Shown here: positions 1-8,059 of the stretch, piece after piece
Layout of the letters: every line of letters begins with the position of its first letter
How positions within the stretch are numbered: position 1 is the stretch's first letter
Assembly (NCBI GenBank): GCA_031361295.1
Contig: JANMCN010000198.1
Span: forward strand, 1 to 17,702
Reading direction: 5' to 3'
Length of the DNA stretch: 17,702 bases
Origin: JALZOC01 sp031361295
GTDB lineage: Bacteria; Acidobacteriota; Vicinamibacteria; Vicinamibacterales; 2-12-FULL-66-21
Translations under genes and position numbers: made by a program
The notes under the pieces: model-generated
Database searches by the model: none
What the model was told of the DNA's origin: nothing
The model's input: the letters and a program-made list of their open reading frames with translations, nothing else

Positions 1-1013
1 GCCTCCTCCGTGACCAGCGCGTCGCCGATCAGGAAGCGATCGCCCTGGCGGCGAATCGCGCGTCGCCCGCCGTTCAGGTGGAACAGCGCGAGGCTGTCGG
101 GTTGCGGCATCACCTGCGGTTCGTGACCGCGTGCGGCGAGCTGCTCGCCCGCCGCCACGGCCAGGGAGGACGTGCGGCCAGGTTCGCGAAGTTCACGCAG
201 AAACACGGGCGCGGCCAGGTGTTTCGCTACCGGATCCGCAGACTCGAAGACCACGAGACCATACGGCCCGAGCAGCGCCTCGATCCATGTCGCGAATGCC
301 GCCGCCATTCCGGCGCCCGGCTGGTAGGCTGCCCGAAGCGATGCGGCCACCATCTCTGAGAAGTCCGTATCCGGCAGCGAAGCGAAGAGGGCGGCCAGGC
401 TCTCCTCGATCCGTTCGTCCAGTATCAGGGCGGCGACAGGCAGTTCGCCCGCCCCTTCCAGGTCAGCGAGCGTCACCGATGCGGATTGAAATTCCGAGTC
501 GAGCACGGTGCACGACCGCACTTCTGCCCAGTCGTGATCCTCCGCATCGACCCAGAACACCGCGACCGCGTCGACGCCTTGATCCCTGGCAGCGCGCCGC
601 GCGAGCTGGATCGCCGTGACGGCCTTGAGCAGCGTGAACAGCGGCCCGCCAAAAGCGCCGGCCTGTTGTCCGGTGACGATCGCGACGGTTCGCGAATCCG
701 CCAGCGCCGCGGCGGCGGCGCGCGCAGCCCGCGGCGCGCCGCGGCGCGCCTGCTGAGCGGCAACCACGTCAGCGATGGCGCCGGCGCTGGCGGGATGAGC
801 CTGCCTGCGCGCCACCGCGTCTCGCCAGGCCTCCGGGGAGGCCGGGTCGCCCGCGTACAAAGGGGCAATCTTCTCGAAGTTGAATGCGTAATCACCGATG
901 AGTGGACGAATCCACGGCAGCCGGCGCACGTCGATCCCGACTGGGGACGACAAACTTGGAGCCTCGGCGGGGGGCGCCGCAGGCGGAACAGATGTGACTG
1001 GCTCGGCTGACAC
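1..1013 (-). CDS. bshC: Putative cysteine ligase BshC (bacillithiol synthesis), N-terminal 337 residues
   Basis: Cytoplasmic enzyme of the BshC family, thought to add cysteine to glucosaminyl-malate in the last step of bacillithiol synthesis. The minus-strand frame shows the family signature VTGQQAGAFGG at residues 113-123, followed by PLFTLLKAVTAI, and the block VFWVDAEDHDW at 152-162. The last visible part includes LALFHLNGG and ends near LIGDALVTEE. BshC proteins are about 500-550 residues, so roughly 200 C-terminal residues lie left of the window. The start chosen is GTG at 1013-1011, the only start codon between an in-frame TGA and the conserved VRRLPW segment apart from a TTG further in; a GAGAGAG stretch lies just upstream. 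Residues 2-28 are Pro/Ala-rich and not conserved, so a slightly later start is possible. The 55-codon gene at 1099-1266 lies 85 bp upstream on the same strand. The family identity is firm. Confidence 0.93.
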   Translation of the reverse strand, partial: MSAEPVTSVPPAAPPAEAPSLSSPVGIDVRRLPWIRPLIGDYAFNFEKIAPLYAGDPASPEAWRDAVARRQAHPASAGAIADVVAAQQARRGAPRAARAAAAALADSRTVAIVTGQQAGAFGGPLFTLLKAVTAIQLARRAARDQGVDAVAVFWVDAEDHDWAEVRSCTVLDSEFQSASVTLADLEGAGELPVAALILDERIEESLAALFASLPDTDFSEMVAASLRAAYQPGAGMAAAFATWIEALLGPYGLVVFESADPVAKHLAAPVFLRELREPGRTSSLAVAAGEQLAARGHEPQVMPQPDSLALFHLNGGRRAIRRQGDRFLIGDALVTEE

Positions 1014-1098
1014 CGCTGGTACTCTCTCAGAGCCTTCCGAAGCCTGTCAAGGAAGACTGCGGGTTCGACGCCGCGCTCGCGCCAAAGGGTTCAGCCGG

Positions 1099-1266
1099 TC
1101 AGGGACGTTCGGGAGGTCTCGGGCAGTCGGCGGGCTTCTTCGCGGGCGGCTGTTCGATGGGGACGGTAGACCACACATGGCAGTCGGCGCACAGCAGGGA
1201 CTGGTACGTCTCCGTACGCCCGGCGGGTTCGACGGCCGAACTGGAGCAGACAGGGCAGACAAACAT
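1099..1266 (-). CDS. Small CxxC zinc-ribbon-like protein, 55 residues
   Basis: I do not recognise a named family. The minus-strand frame begins MFVCPVCSSSAVEPAG and has a second pair LLCADCHVWS, giving C4-x2-C7 and C26-x2-C29 with His30 beside the second pair. This four-cysteine spacing of about 18 residues is typical of a zinc ribbon. The tail is rich in Pro and Lys and holds one more Cys (residue 48). ATG at 1266-1264 has a GGGGGG run about 7 bases upstream that could act as ribosome binding site; the frame closes with TGA at 1099. It lies between bshC, same strand and 85 bp downstream, and the divergent pseudokinase gene, so it may be co-transcribed with bshC. Its role is unknown; metal-binding or regulatory are guesses. 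The short length leaves real doubt, but the paired cysteines argue against chance. Confidence 0.55.
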   Translation of the reverse strand: MFVCPVCSSSAVEPAGRTETYQSLLCADCHVWSTVPIEQPPAKKPADCPRPPERP

Positions 1267-1340
1267 GGATTTGCCCCCCGGGAGGGCAGGTCCACGCTAC
1301 GCCCCGTGCCGTGATCTCGCAAGGAGAATCGGCCGAAATG

Positions 1341-1349
1341 TGTTACATT
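1341..1349 (+). promoter_or_regulatory. Candidate extended -10 promoter of the pseudokinase gene
   Basis: The sequence TGTTACATT fits an extended -10 (TG, one base, then TACATT, 4 of 6 matches to TATAAT) in an otherwise very GC-rich region, followed by a T-run. There is no good -35 at the usual distance. Transcription would begin near 1356, leaving about 10 bases before the ATG at 1367. If so, the upstream GTG at 1340 could not be the start. Confidence 0.3.
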
Positions 1350-1366
1350 TTTTTGTCCCACCCGGA

Positions 1367-3481
1367 ATGGCCATAGAAGACCCGGTCGCATTCGCTCCAC
1401 CTCCCGCGTTCGGCCCGTTTCGGGTCCTGCATCAAATCGGCAGTGGCGCCCTCGGCCCCGTGTTCCGCACGTACGAGCCCACCCGCGACCGCCTGGTTGC
1501 CGTCAAGGTGTTCAGGCTCGACATCACGCCCGAACAGGCGCAGGTCCTGGCCGACGAGCTGGCACACGCCTCGGACGCCGGCCTTTTCCATCCGTCGGTT
1601 GTCGAACCGATCGCCGCGGGAGTCGAAGGAACCGTCGCGTACCGGGCCGAGGAGTACGTGGCCGCCGAGTCGCTCGATGCGGCGATCCGGCATTACGCGC
1701 CGGCGCCCCTCGAGAAAGTGCTGCCGTTTCTGACGCAACTGGCGGGCGCGATTGACTTCGCCCGCACGGCGGGGATCGGCCACGGCGCGCTCCACCTGCG
1801 CGATATCTTCGTGACCCCCGAAGAGGCGCGCGCCAGCGGCTTCGGGGTGGTGGAAGCGCTCGAACGCGTGGGACTGCGCGCCCCTGTGCGGCGACCCTAC
1901 AGCGCCCCGGAGCGGATCGCCGGCGAGGCGTGGGGCACTCCCGCGGACGTGTTCTCGCTCGCCGCCATCACCTACGAACTCCTGACCGGTCGCCGGCCGT
2001 CCGGCACAGGCGACCAGATGGGGCCCCTCACCGGCGACCACCTGCTCGAGTTCGGCGCCGGCATGCGGGTCGTGCTGGCGCGCGCGATGGATGAGGACCC
2101 GGCGCGCCGCTATCCCACCGGACTGGCGTTTGCCTCCGCGCTCGAAGCCGCCGCGCGAGGGGGACGAGTCACGGAGGCGGTGACCGCGGTCGGCGCAATC
2201 ACCGGCGCCACCGTGTCGTCTGCCGGCGTGCCGGCACCCGAGGTCACCGAGCCCGGTCTCGCGCCGGTCGACGACGACGACCGCATGGGCGAACTTCGTC
2301 TGGCCACCCCCGGGCGGCGCATGGCGGAGGCGGACGAATCAGATATCTCCCTGGAACGCGACGACGACGCGGCGCACTACGAAATGGCCAACGCCGATCG
2401 CGATGAGCCGGAGCGCACGCTGTTCGACGAAGAAGCGGCGGGTGATTTGCGGTTCGAACGCTCGGATGAGGCCGTCGCAGCCCCGGCACGTCTCTGGGAG
2501 CATGACCCGGAGCCCATCCCGGGCGTCGCTTCCTCACGAACCGAACGGGATGCAGGCAGATATGCATTGGCCGCCGACCGCGACGACGAGGGGGACTCGG
2601 CCGCCGATGCGGCAGTGGCGGAGCCGGAGCGTCCTCGGACGGCGGTGCTGCCGATTGCGGTCACGCTCATCCTGGGGCTCCTGATCGGCTTCGCGGCCGG
2701 GTACTGGGCCGGTGGACGCGATGCGGGGAATCGCAGCGTCTCTGCGGCCGCCTCGGTGGCCGCGCCGTCGACGTCGCAGAACCGGGCGGCGGGCGACGCG
2801 GGTAGACCCGCTGCGGCCAGCGATGCGGCGAAACCTGCCGGCCAGGCGTACAGCGAACAGGCCGTCGCGCAGCCGCCGGCCACACCGCCTGTCGTGCCGG
2901 ATGAGGGACCGCCGGGCGCACGGGAGGAACGCACGCGTCCGGCTGCGACGGCGCCGACACTGGGACGGTTGCTCGTCACGTCGACGCCGACGCGTGCGTC
3001 CGTCACCGTGAACGGACACTGGCGCGGGCGGACGCCGCTCACCGTGAATGCGCTGAAGTTCGGTCCGTACAGCGTGCGCGTGATCCTGCAGGGATTCAGC
3101 GTGGCCCGGGAGGATGTGGCGCTGTCCGCGTCGAACCCGGTCCGGACCCTCGCGGTCCGCCTGCAGCGGCGCGGCGCGGCGCCGCCGACGAGTCCGGCGC
3201 GCCCCGCGGCGCCCGCCCGGCGGGCACAGACCCCGGCCGGACGCCCTGGCGCCGGTGGAGCGCTGACCGGTTCCATCTACGTCGACTCCCGGCCGAGCGG
3301 CGCCCGCATCCTGCTCGACGGCCGTCCAGCCGGCAAGACCCCGGCGCGAATGCCGGACATCACCATCGGCTCGCACGTCGTCCGGCTCGAGCTGACGGAT
3401 CACCGTCCGTGGACGGTGAGTACGCGGGTTGCGGCGGGGGAGGAGACCCGCGTGACCGGTTCTCTCGAACGGATACCATGA
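1367..3481 (+). CDS. Membrane pseudokinase with two C-terminal PEGA domains
   Basis: 704 residues, built like a bacterial Ser/Thr kinase receptor: kinase fold (about 15-265), long acidic low-complexity linker (about 285-425), one membrane span (about 427-450, VLPIAVTLILGLLIGFAAGY), Ala/Pro-rich linker, and two PEGA domains (about 533-602 and 635-704) expected outside the cytoplasm. The glycine loop (G25-x-G27-x2-G30-x-V32), VAVK lysine (K47), a candidate helix C Glu (E64) and the APE motif (180-182) are present. The catalytic residues are not: the HRD segment reads HGALHLRDI (139-147), with Asp replaced by Ala141, and DFG reads GFG (158-160). This predicts a nucleotide-binding or scaffold pseudokinase, possibly sensing through PEGA. 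The stop overlaps the carA start (ATGA). ATG 1367 lacks a clear ribosome site; GTG 1340, downstream of AAGGAGA (1321-1327), is an alternative start. The domain calls are firm; the function is inferred. Confidence 0.93.
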   Translation: MAIEDPVAFAPPPAFGPFRVLHQIGSGALGPVFRTYEPTRDRLVAVKVFRLDITPEQAQVLADELAHASDAGLFHPSVVEPIAAGVEGTVAYRAEEYVAAESLDAAIRHYAPAPLEKVLPFLTQLAGAIDFARTAGIGHGALHLRDIFVTPEEARASGFGVVEALERVGLRAPVRRPYSAPERIAGEAWGTPADVFSLAAITYELLTGRRPSGTGDQMGPLTGDHLLEFGAGMRVVLARAMDEDPARRYPTGLAFASALEAAARGGRVTEAVTAVGAITGATVSSAGVPAPEVTEPGLAPVDDDDRMGELRLATPGRRMAEADESDISLERDDDAAHYEMANADRDEPERTLFDEEAAGDLRFERSDEAVAAPARLWEHDPEPIPGVASSRTERDAGRYALAADRDDEGDSAADAAVAEPERPRTAVLPIAVTLILGLLIGFAAGYWAGGRDAGNRSVSAAASVAAPSTSQNRAAGDAGRPAAASDAAKPAGQAYSEQAVAQPPATPPVVPDEGPPGAREERTRPAATAPTLGRLLVTSTPTRASVTVNGHWRGRTPLTVNALKFGPYSVRVILQGFSVAREDVALSASNPVRTLAVRLQRRGAAPPTSPARPAAPARRAQTPAGRPGAGGALTGSIYVDSRPSGARILLDGRPAGKTPARMPDITIGSHVVRLELTDHRPWTVSTRVAAGEETRVTGSLERIP

Positions 3482-4614
3482 AGGCAACACTCGCACTCGA
3501 GAACGGACTCTGGTACGAAGGGGAGTCGTCCGGCGCGCCCGGCGAAACCGGCGGCGAGGTGGTGTTCAACACCAGCATGACGGGGTACCAGGAAGTCCTG
3601 ACCGATCCCTCGTATGCCGGACAGATCGTCACGATGACCTGCCCGGAGATCGGGAACTACGGGATCGCGCCGGAGGACGGCGAATCGCGTGCGCCGAAGG
3701 TCGCGGGCTTCATCGTGCGCGACGAGTCGCCGGTGGCCAGCAACTGGCGTTCGGACAGCACGCTGCGCGAGTACCTGATTCGCCACAATATCGTCGCCAT
3801 CTCGGACGTCGACACACGCGCCCTGACGCGCGTGCTGCGCTCCGCGGGCGTGATGCGGGGCGTCATCGCCACGGGGGACGCCGATCCGCGCACCCTGGTT
3901 GAAAAGGCGAGGGCGGTGTCGCCGATGGAGGGCGCGGATCTCGTCCGCGGCGTGACGTGCGACGCCGCGTTCGACTGGACGCCGGTGGTATCCGACGAGT
4001 TCACGCCGCCGGCAGAGCGCCAGCCCCGGCGGGCGCTCCGCATCGCCGCCTACGACTTCGGCATGAAGTGGAACATCCTGCGCCGCTTCACGGCGTACGG
4101 CTGCGACGTCCGCGTCTATCCCGCGACGGCGCCGGCCTCGGCGCTGCTGGGATCGAATCCAGACGGCGTCTTCCTGAGCAACGGCCCCGGGGACCCCGCG
4201 GCTCTCGGCTACGCGGTCGAGAACGCGCGCGAGCTCGTCAACTCCGATGTCCCCGTGTTCGGCATTTGTCTCGGCCACCAGCTCGTGTCGCTCGCGCTCG
4301 GGGGATCCACGTACAAGCTCAAGTTCGGCCACCGCGGTGCGAATCATCCCGTGAAGGAACTGGAAACCGGCAAGGTGGAGATCACCTCGCAGAACCACGG
4401 GTTCGCGGTGGATCCCGAGTCGCTGCCGAAGGATGTCACGATCACGCACGTCAATCTGTACGACGGCACGGTCGAGGGCCTCCGCCACGAGACCAAGCCG
4501 GTCTTCTGTGTGCAGTATCACCCCGAGGCGGCCCCCGGCCCGCACGATGCGGACTACCTGTTCCGGCAATTTCTCGACGTCATGGAAGAACGGGGCCCGG
4601 GGACGCGGAGCTGA
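3478..4614 (+). CDS. carA: Carbamoyl-phosphate synthase small (glutaminase) subunit
   Basis: CarA splits glutamine and passes ammonia to CarB for carbamoyl phosphate, the precursor of pyrimidines and arginine. It is 378 residues, the usual length. The N-terminal CPSase domain begins MKATLALENG and includes EVVFNTSMTGYQE. The class I glutamine amidotransferase domain has the nucleophile in FGICLGHQ (Cys264) and the His/Glu partners in QYHPE (His348, Glu350), close to E. coli Cys269, His353 and Glu355. The start ATG at 3478 shares four bases with the stop of the pseudokinase gene and has no clear Shine-Dalgarno sequence, so translation is probably coupled. A longer frame opening at 3409 only extends back into the pseudokinase reading and does not resemble CarA. 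carB follows 77 bp downstream. Confidence 0.98.
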   Translation: MKATLALENGLWYEGESSGAPGETGGEVVFNTSMTGYQEVLTDPSYAGQIVTMTCPEIGNYGIAPEDGESRAPKVAGFIVRDESPVASNWRSDSTLREYLIRHNIVAISDVDTRALTRVLRSAGVMRGVIATGDADPRTLVEKARAVSPMEGADLVRGVTCDAAFDWTPVVSDEFTPPAERQPRRALRIAAYDFGMKWNILRRFTAYGCDVRVYPATAPASALLGSNPDGVFLSNGPGDPAALGYAVENARELVNSDVPVFGICLGHQLVSLALGGSTYKLKFGHRGANHPVKELETGKVEITSQNHGFAVDPESLPKDVTITHVNLYDGTVEGLRHETKPVFCVQYHPEAAPGPHDADYLFRQFLDVMEERGPGTRS

Positions 4615-4651
4615 AGCGCCGCGCGACGTGAGCGGGTTATGCGGCGATCCG

Positions 4652-4680
4652 GTACGTAGGGCGGAGCTTCAGCTCCGCCG
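4652..4680 (+). repeat. Palindromic REP-like repeat, copy 1 (carA-carB gap)
   Basis: GTACGTAGGGCGGAGCTT followed by the complementary arm: GGCGGAGC (4660-4667), loop TTCA, GCTCCGCC (4672-4679), a perfect 8-bp stem. An 18-base identical stretch opens copy 2 at 16705. With no T-run it is unlikely to be a strong terminator; lying inside an apparent operon, it could tune mRNA stability or the carA:carB ratio. Confidence 0.75.
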
Positions 4681-4691
4681 ACACTGAAACC

Positions 4692-7600
4692 ATGCCTAAA
4701 CGTCTCGACATCAAGCGCGTGCTCGTCATCGGTTCCGGTCCGATCGTCATCGGGCAGGGCTGTGAGTTCGACTACTCGGGCACACAGGCCTGCAAGGCCC
4801 TCAAGGACGAGGGGCTCGAGGTCATCCTCGTCAACAGCAACCCGGCCACGATCATGACGGACCCCGAGATCGCGGACCGGACGTATGTCGAGCCGCTCAC
4901 GCCGGAGTTCCTGGCCAAGATCATCGAACGCGAGCGGCCCGATGCCATCCTGCCGACCGTCGGCGGGCAAACGGCGCTCAATCTTGCGGTGGCTCTCGCG
5001 GCGGACGGGACGCTCGACAAGTACGGCGCGGAGCTCATCGGCGCGCAGATCCCCGCGATCATGGTCGCGGAGGATCGCCTCAAGTTCCGCGACGCGATGC
5101 GCGAGATTGGCTGCGACATGCCGGAGAGCCGGTACGTCCGCTCGATGGAAGAGGCCATCGCGGCGTCGGAAGTGATCGGGTTCCCGATCATCATCCGCCC
5201 ATCCTTCACGCTCGGCGGCGTCGGCGGAGGCATCGCCTACAACATCGAGGAGTACCGCGAGCTCGCGGGTCGCGGCATCGATCTGAGCCCGGTGCACGAG
5301 GTCCTCGTCGAAGAGTCGGTGATCGGCTGGAAGGAGTACGAGCTCGAAGTCATGCGCGACTGCGCAGACAACTTCGTCGTCATCTGCTCGATCGAGAACG
5401 TGGACCCGATGGGCGTGCACACGGGCGACAGCATCACGGTGGCTCCCGCGCTCACGCTGACGGATCGCGAGTATCAGCGGATGCGTGACCTCGCGCGGCG
5501 GATCATCCGGCGCGTGGGCGTCGAGACCGGCGGGTCCAACATCCAGTTCGCCATTAACCCGGCGGACGGCCGCATCATCGTCATCGAGATGAACCCCCGG
5601 GTGTCGCGGTCGTCGGCGCTGGCCTCCAAGGCCACAGGATTTCCGATCGCGAAGATTGCCGCAAAGCTCGCGCTCGGCTATACGCTCGACGAGATCCCCA
5701 ACGACATCACCCGCCTGACCCCCGCGTCCTTCGAGCCGACGATCGACTACGTCGTGGTCAAGGTCCCCCGGTGGGCGTTCGAGAAGTTCCCGCGCGCCGA
5801 CCGGACGCTGACGACGCAGATGAAGTCGGTCGGGGAAGTGATGGCGATCGGGCGGACGTTCAAGGAAGCCTTCATGAAGGCCTTCCACTCGCTCGAGCTC
5901 GGAGGCAGCGGGCTCCTGTTCGGCCAGAATACGCGCCGCACCGATTTGGGCCTGACGGTCGAGGAGGAAGAGGGGGCGCTGCAGCGCGAGCTGAGCGTGC
6001 CGAACGATCGGCGCATGTGGGCCGTGTTCCGCGCGCTCGACCGCGGATGGACGGTCGAAGAGCTGCACGACCTGACCCGGATCGACAGGTGGTTTCTCGT
6101 GCAGTTCTCCCAGATCGTCGAGCTGCAGCGGTCCGCCAGCCTGGTGGGGCTGCGGGGCATCTCACGCGACATGCTGCGGACCCTGAAGCGGTCGGGGTTC
6201 GGCGATCGCGAGCTCGCGGGGATCCTCGGGGCGGACGAGGCGTCGGTCAAGGCCGTCCGGCTGGAGCACGGCATCAAGTCCGCGTACAAACGCATCGACA
6301 CCTGTGCCGCGGAGTTCGAATCGTTCACACCCTACATGTACGGCACGTACGAGAACGAGTGCGAAGCGGACCCGACCCCCCGGCAGAAAGTCGTCATCCT
6401 CGGCAGCGGTCCGAACCGCATCGGCCAGGGGCTCGAATTCGACTACTGCTGCTGCCACGCGGCGTTCGCGCTGCGCGAAGAGGGGTTCGAGACGATCATG
6501 ATCAACTGCAACCCCGAGACCGTGTCGACCGATTACGACACGGTCGACCGGTTGTACTTCGAGCCGCTGACGTTCGAAGACGTGTCGTCCATCATCGAGC
6601 GCGAGCGGGAAGCCGGGGGGGACATCGCGTGCGTCGTGCAGTACGGCGGGCAGACGCCGCTGAAGCTGGCGCTCTCCCTGCAGGCCGCGGGCATTCGCAT
6701 CATCGGCACTTCGCCCGACTCGATCGATCTGGCGGAGGATCGCGAGCGATTCGCGAAGCTGCTGTGGGACCTGGGCATCCCCCAGGCGCCGAGCGGCGTC
6801 GCGACGACCCCCGAGGAAGCGAGGGATGTCGCCGCGAAAATCGGGTTCCCGCTGGTCGTGCGCCCCTCATACGTGCTCGGCGGCCGCGCCATGGCGATCG
6901 TGTACGACATGGCCACGCTCGATCGCTACATGGTCGCCGCGGTCTCGGCCTCGCCAGGCCATCCCATCCTCATCGACAAGTTCCTCGAGGACGCCGTCGA
7001 GCTCGACGTCGATGCGGTCGCGGACGCGACCGGCGCGGTCGTGATCGGCGGGATCATGGAGCACATCGAAGAGGCCGGCATCCATTCGGGCGACAGCTCC
7101 TGCGTGATTCCGCCCCACAAGGTGATCGATCGCCACGTGGCGTTGATCCGCGACTACACCCGGCGCATCGCCCGGGCTCTGAAAGTCGTCGGCCTCATGA
7201 ACGCCCAGTTTGCGATCAAGGAGGACACGATTTACGTGCTCGAAGTGAATCCGCGGGCATCGCGCACCGTGCCGTACCTGTCGAAGGCGACGGGTGTGCC
7301 GCTCGCCAAGGTGGCGGCGCGCGTCATGATCGGCCGGACGCTCGCGCAGCTGGGGCTCACGGAGGATCTCGAAGTCTCCGGATTCTTCGTGAAGACGCCG
7401 GTGTTTCCGTTCGTGCGGTTCCCGGGCGTGGACACCATCCTCGGTCCCGAAATGAAGTCCACCGGCGAGGTGATGGGTGGCGCGTCGACGTTCGGGAGTG
7501 CGTTCGCCAAGGCGCAGCTCGCCGCCGGGGTCCGGCTGCCCGCGGAGGGCACCGCCTTCATCAGCGTCAACAATCACGACAAGCCCGCGGTCGTGCAGAT

Positions 7601-7961
7601 CGCGCGCGACCTGAGCGAACTGGGCTTCCGTCTGCTCGCGACCCGGGGCACGGCGAACTACCTTCGCGCACACAAGCTGGACGTCGAAATCGTGTTCAAG
7701 GTGAACGAGGGGCGCCCGCACGTCGGGGACGAGATCCTCAACAACAAGATCCAGCTCGTCATCAACACGCCGCTCGGGCGCGAGTCGTTCTTCGACGATC
7801 GCACGGTCCGGCGGATCGCGATGATGCACGGCGTGCCCTCCATTACCACGCTGACGGGCGCGGCGGCGGCCGTGAACGCGATCAAAGCGCTCCGCACCGA
7901 AGGGCTCACCGTCCGCACCCTGCAGGAGTACCACGCAGAAGCGGCGATGCGAAAGGCCTGA
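4692..7961 (+). CDS. carB: Carbamoyl-phosphate synthase large subunit
   Basis: CarB makes carbamoyl phosphate from bicarbonate, two ATP and ammonia channelled from CarA. It is 1089 residues against about 1073 in E. coli, and complete. The internally duplicated synthetase halves are clear: the first opens with LVIGSGPIVIGQGCEFDYSG, the second with VVILGSGPNRIGQGLEFDY near residue 560. Between them lies the oligomerisation segment with CAAEFESFTPYMYGTYE (from about 536). Each half has an ATP-grasp domain with RPSFTLGG or RPSYVLGG and an EMNPRVSRSSALASKATG-type block. The C-terminal MGS-like allosteric domain runs from about residue 950 (FISVNNHDK, LLATRGTA, INTPLGRES). ATG 4692 has no evident ribosome binding site; it lies 12 bp after the palindromic repeat, which together with carA upstream suggests readthrough translation or repeat-affected expression. 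A weak terminator-like hairpin follows the stop. Confidence 0.99.
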   Translation: MPKRLDIKRVLVIGSGPIVIGQGCEFDYSGTQACKALKDEGLEVILVNSNPATIMTDPEIADRTYVEPLTPEFLAKIIERERPDAILPTVGGQTALNLAVALAADGTLDKYGAELIGAQIPAIMVAEDRLKFRDAMREIGCDMPESRYVRSMEEAIAASEVIGFPIIIRPSFTLGGVGGGIAYNIEEYRELAGRGIDLSPVHEVLVEESVIGWKEYELEVMRDCADNFVVICSIENVDPMGVHTGDSITVAPALTLTDREYQRMRDLARRIIRRVGVETGGSNIQFAINPADGRIIVIEMNPRVSRSSALASKATGFPIAKIAAKLALGYTLDEIPNDITRLTPASFEPTIDYVVVKVPRWAFEKFPRADRTLTTQMKSVGEVMAIGRTFKEAFMKAFHSLELGGSGLLFGQNTRRTDLGLTVEEEEGALQRELSVPNDRRMWAVFRALDRGWTVEELHDLTRIDRWFLVQFSQIVELQRSASLVGLRGISRDMLRTLKRSGFGDRELAGILGADEASVKAVRLEHGIKSAYKRIDTCAAEFESFTPYMYGTYENECEADPTPRQKVVILGSGPNRIGQGLEFDYCCCHAAFALREEGFETIMINCNPETVSTDYDTVDRLYFEPLTFEDVSSIIEREREAGGDIACVVQYGGQTPLKLALSLQAAGIRIIGTSPDSIDLAEDRERFAKLLWDLGIPQAPSGVATTPEEARDVAAKIGFPLVVRPSYVLGGRAMAIVYDMATLDRYMVAAVSASPGHPILIDKFLEDAVELDVDAVADATGAVVIGGIMEHIEEAGIHSGDSSCVIPPHKVIDRHVALIRDYTRRIARALKVVGLMNAQFAIKEDTIYVLEVNPRASRTVPYLSKATGVPLAKVAARVMIGRTLAQLGLTEDLEVSGFFVKTPVFPFVRFPGVDTILGPEMKSTGEVMGGASTFGSAFAKAQLAAGVRLPAEGTAFISVNNHDKPAVVQIARDLSELGFRLLATRGTANYLRAHKLDVEIVFKVNEGRPHVGDEILNNKIQLVINTPLGRESFFDDRTVRRIAMMHGVPSITTLTGAAAAVNAIKALRTEGLTVRTLQEYHAEAAMRKA

Positions 7962-7984
7962 GCGGGGCGCAGATTCTGCCCGGG

Positions 7985-8018
7985 TCTGGCTGGCACTTGC
8001 CAGATCAGGCTTGTTTTT
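7985..8018 (+). terminator. Weak terminator-like hairpin after carB
   Basis: TCTGGC (7985-7990) and GCCAGA (7999-8004) can pair around an 8-base loop, or the inner CTGGC/GCCAG around ACTT. TTGTTTTT follows at 8011-8018, the only T-run in this gap. The T-run begins 6 bases after the stem, so termination may be partial before comEC. Confidence 0.4.
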
Positions 8019-8059
8019 CCGTCGTTCGAAATCGCGCCGATCTTGCACTCGATCCTCTG

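Noticed and set aside
486..1314. Plus-strand frames over bshC and the zinc-ribbon-like gene
   Set aside because: The minus strand encodes clear BshC motifs, so these Arg-rich frames are shadows.
1157..1366. N-terminal extension of the pseudokinase to ATG 1157
   Set aside because: It overlaps the divergent small gene and promoter region, and the extra 70 residues have no kinase-like content.
2641..3260. GC-rich Ala/Pro repeats as a possible tandem DNA repeat
   Set aside because: No regular period; it is a low-complexity linker and PEGA coding region.
3400..4569. 389-codon minus-strand frame opposite carA
   Set aside because: Antisense shadow; carA itself is certain from its catalytic residues.
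4554..6068. Long minus-strand frame opposite carB
   Set aside because: Antisense shadow of carB with His/Arg/Asp-rich translation and no family motif.
5771..8059. A very long open frame joining the comEC frame back through carB
   Set aside because: It is only the high-GC lack of stops in the second frame of carB. The translation there is Arg/Gly-rich and unlike any protein; recognisable ComEC sequence begins at 8060.
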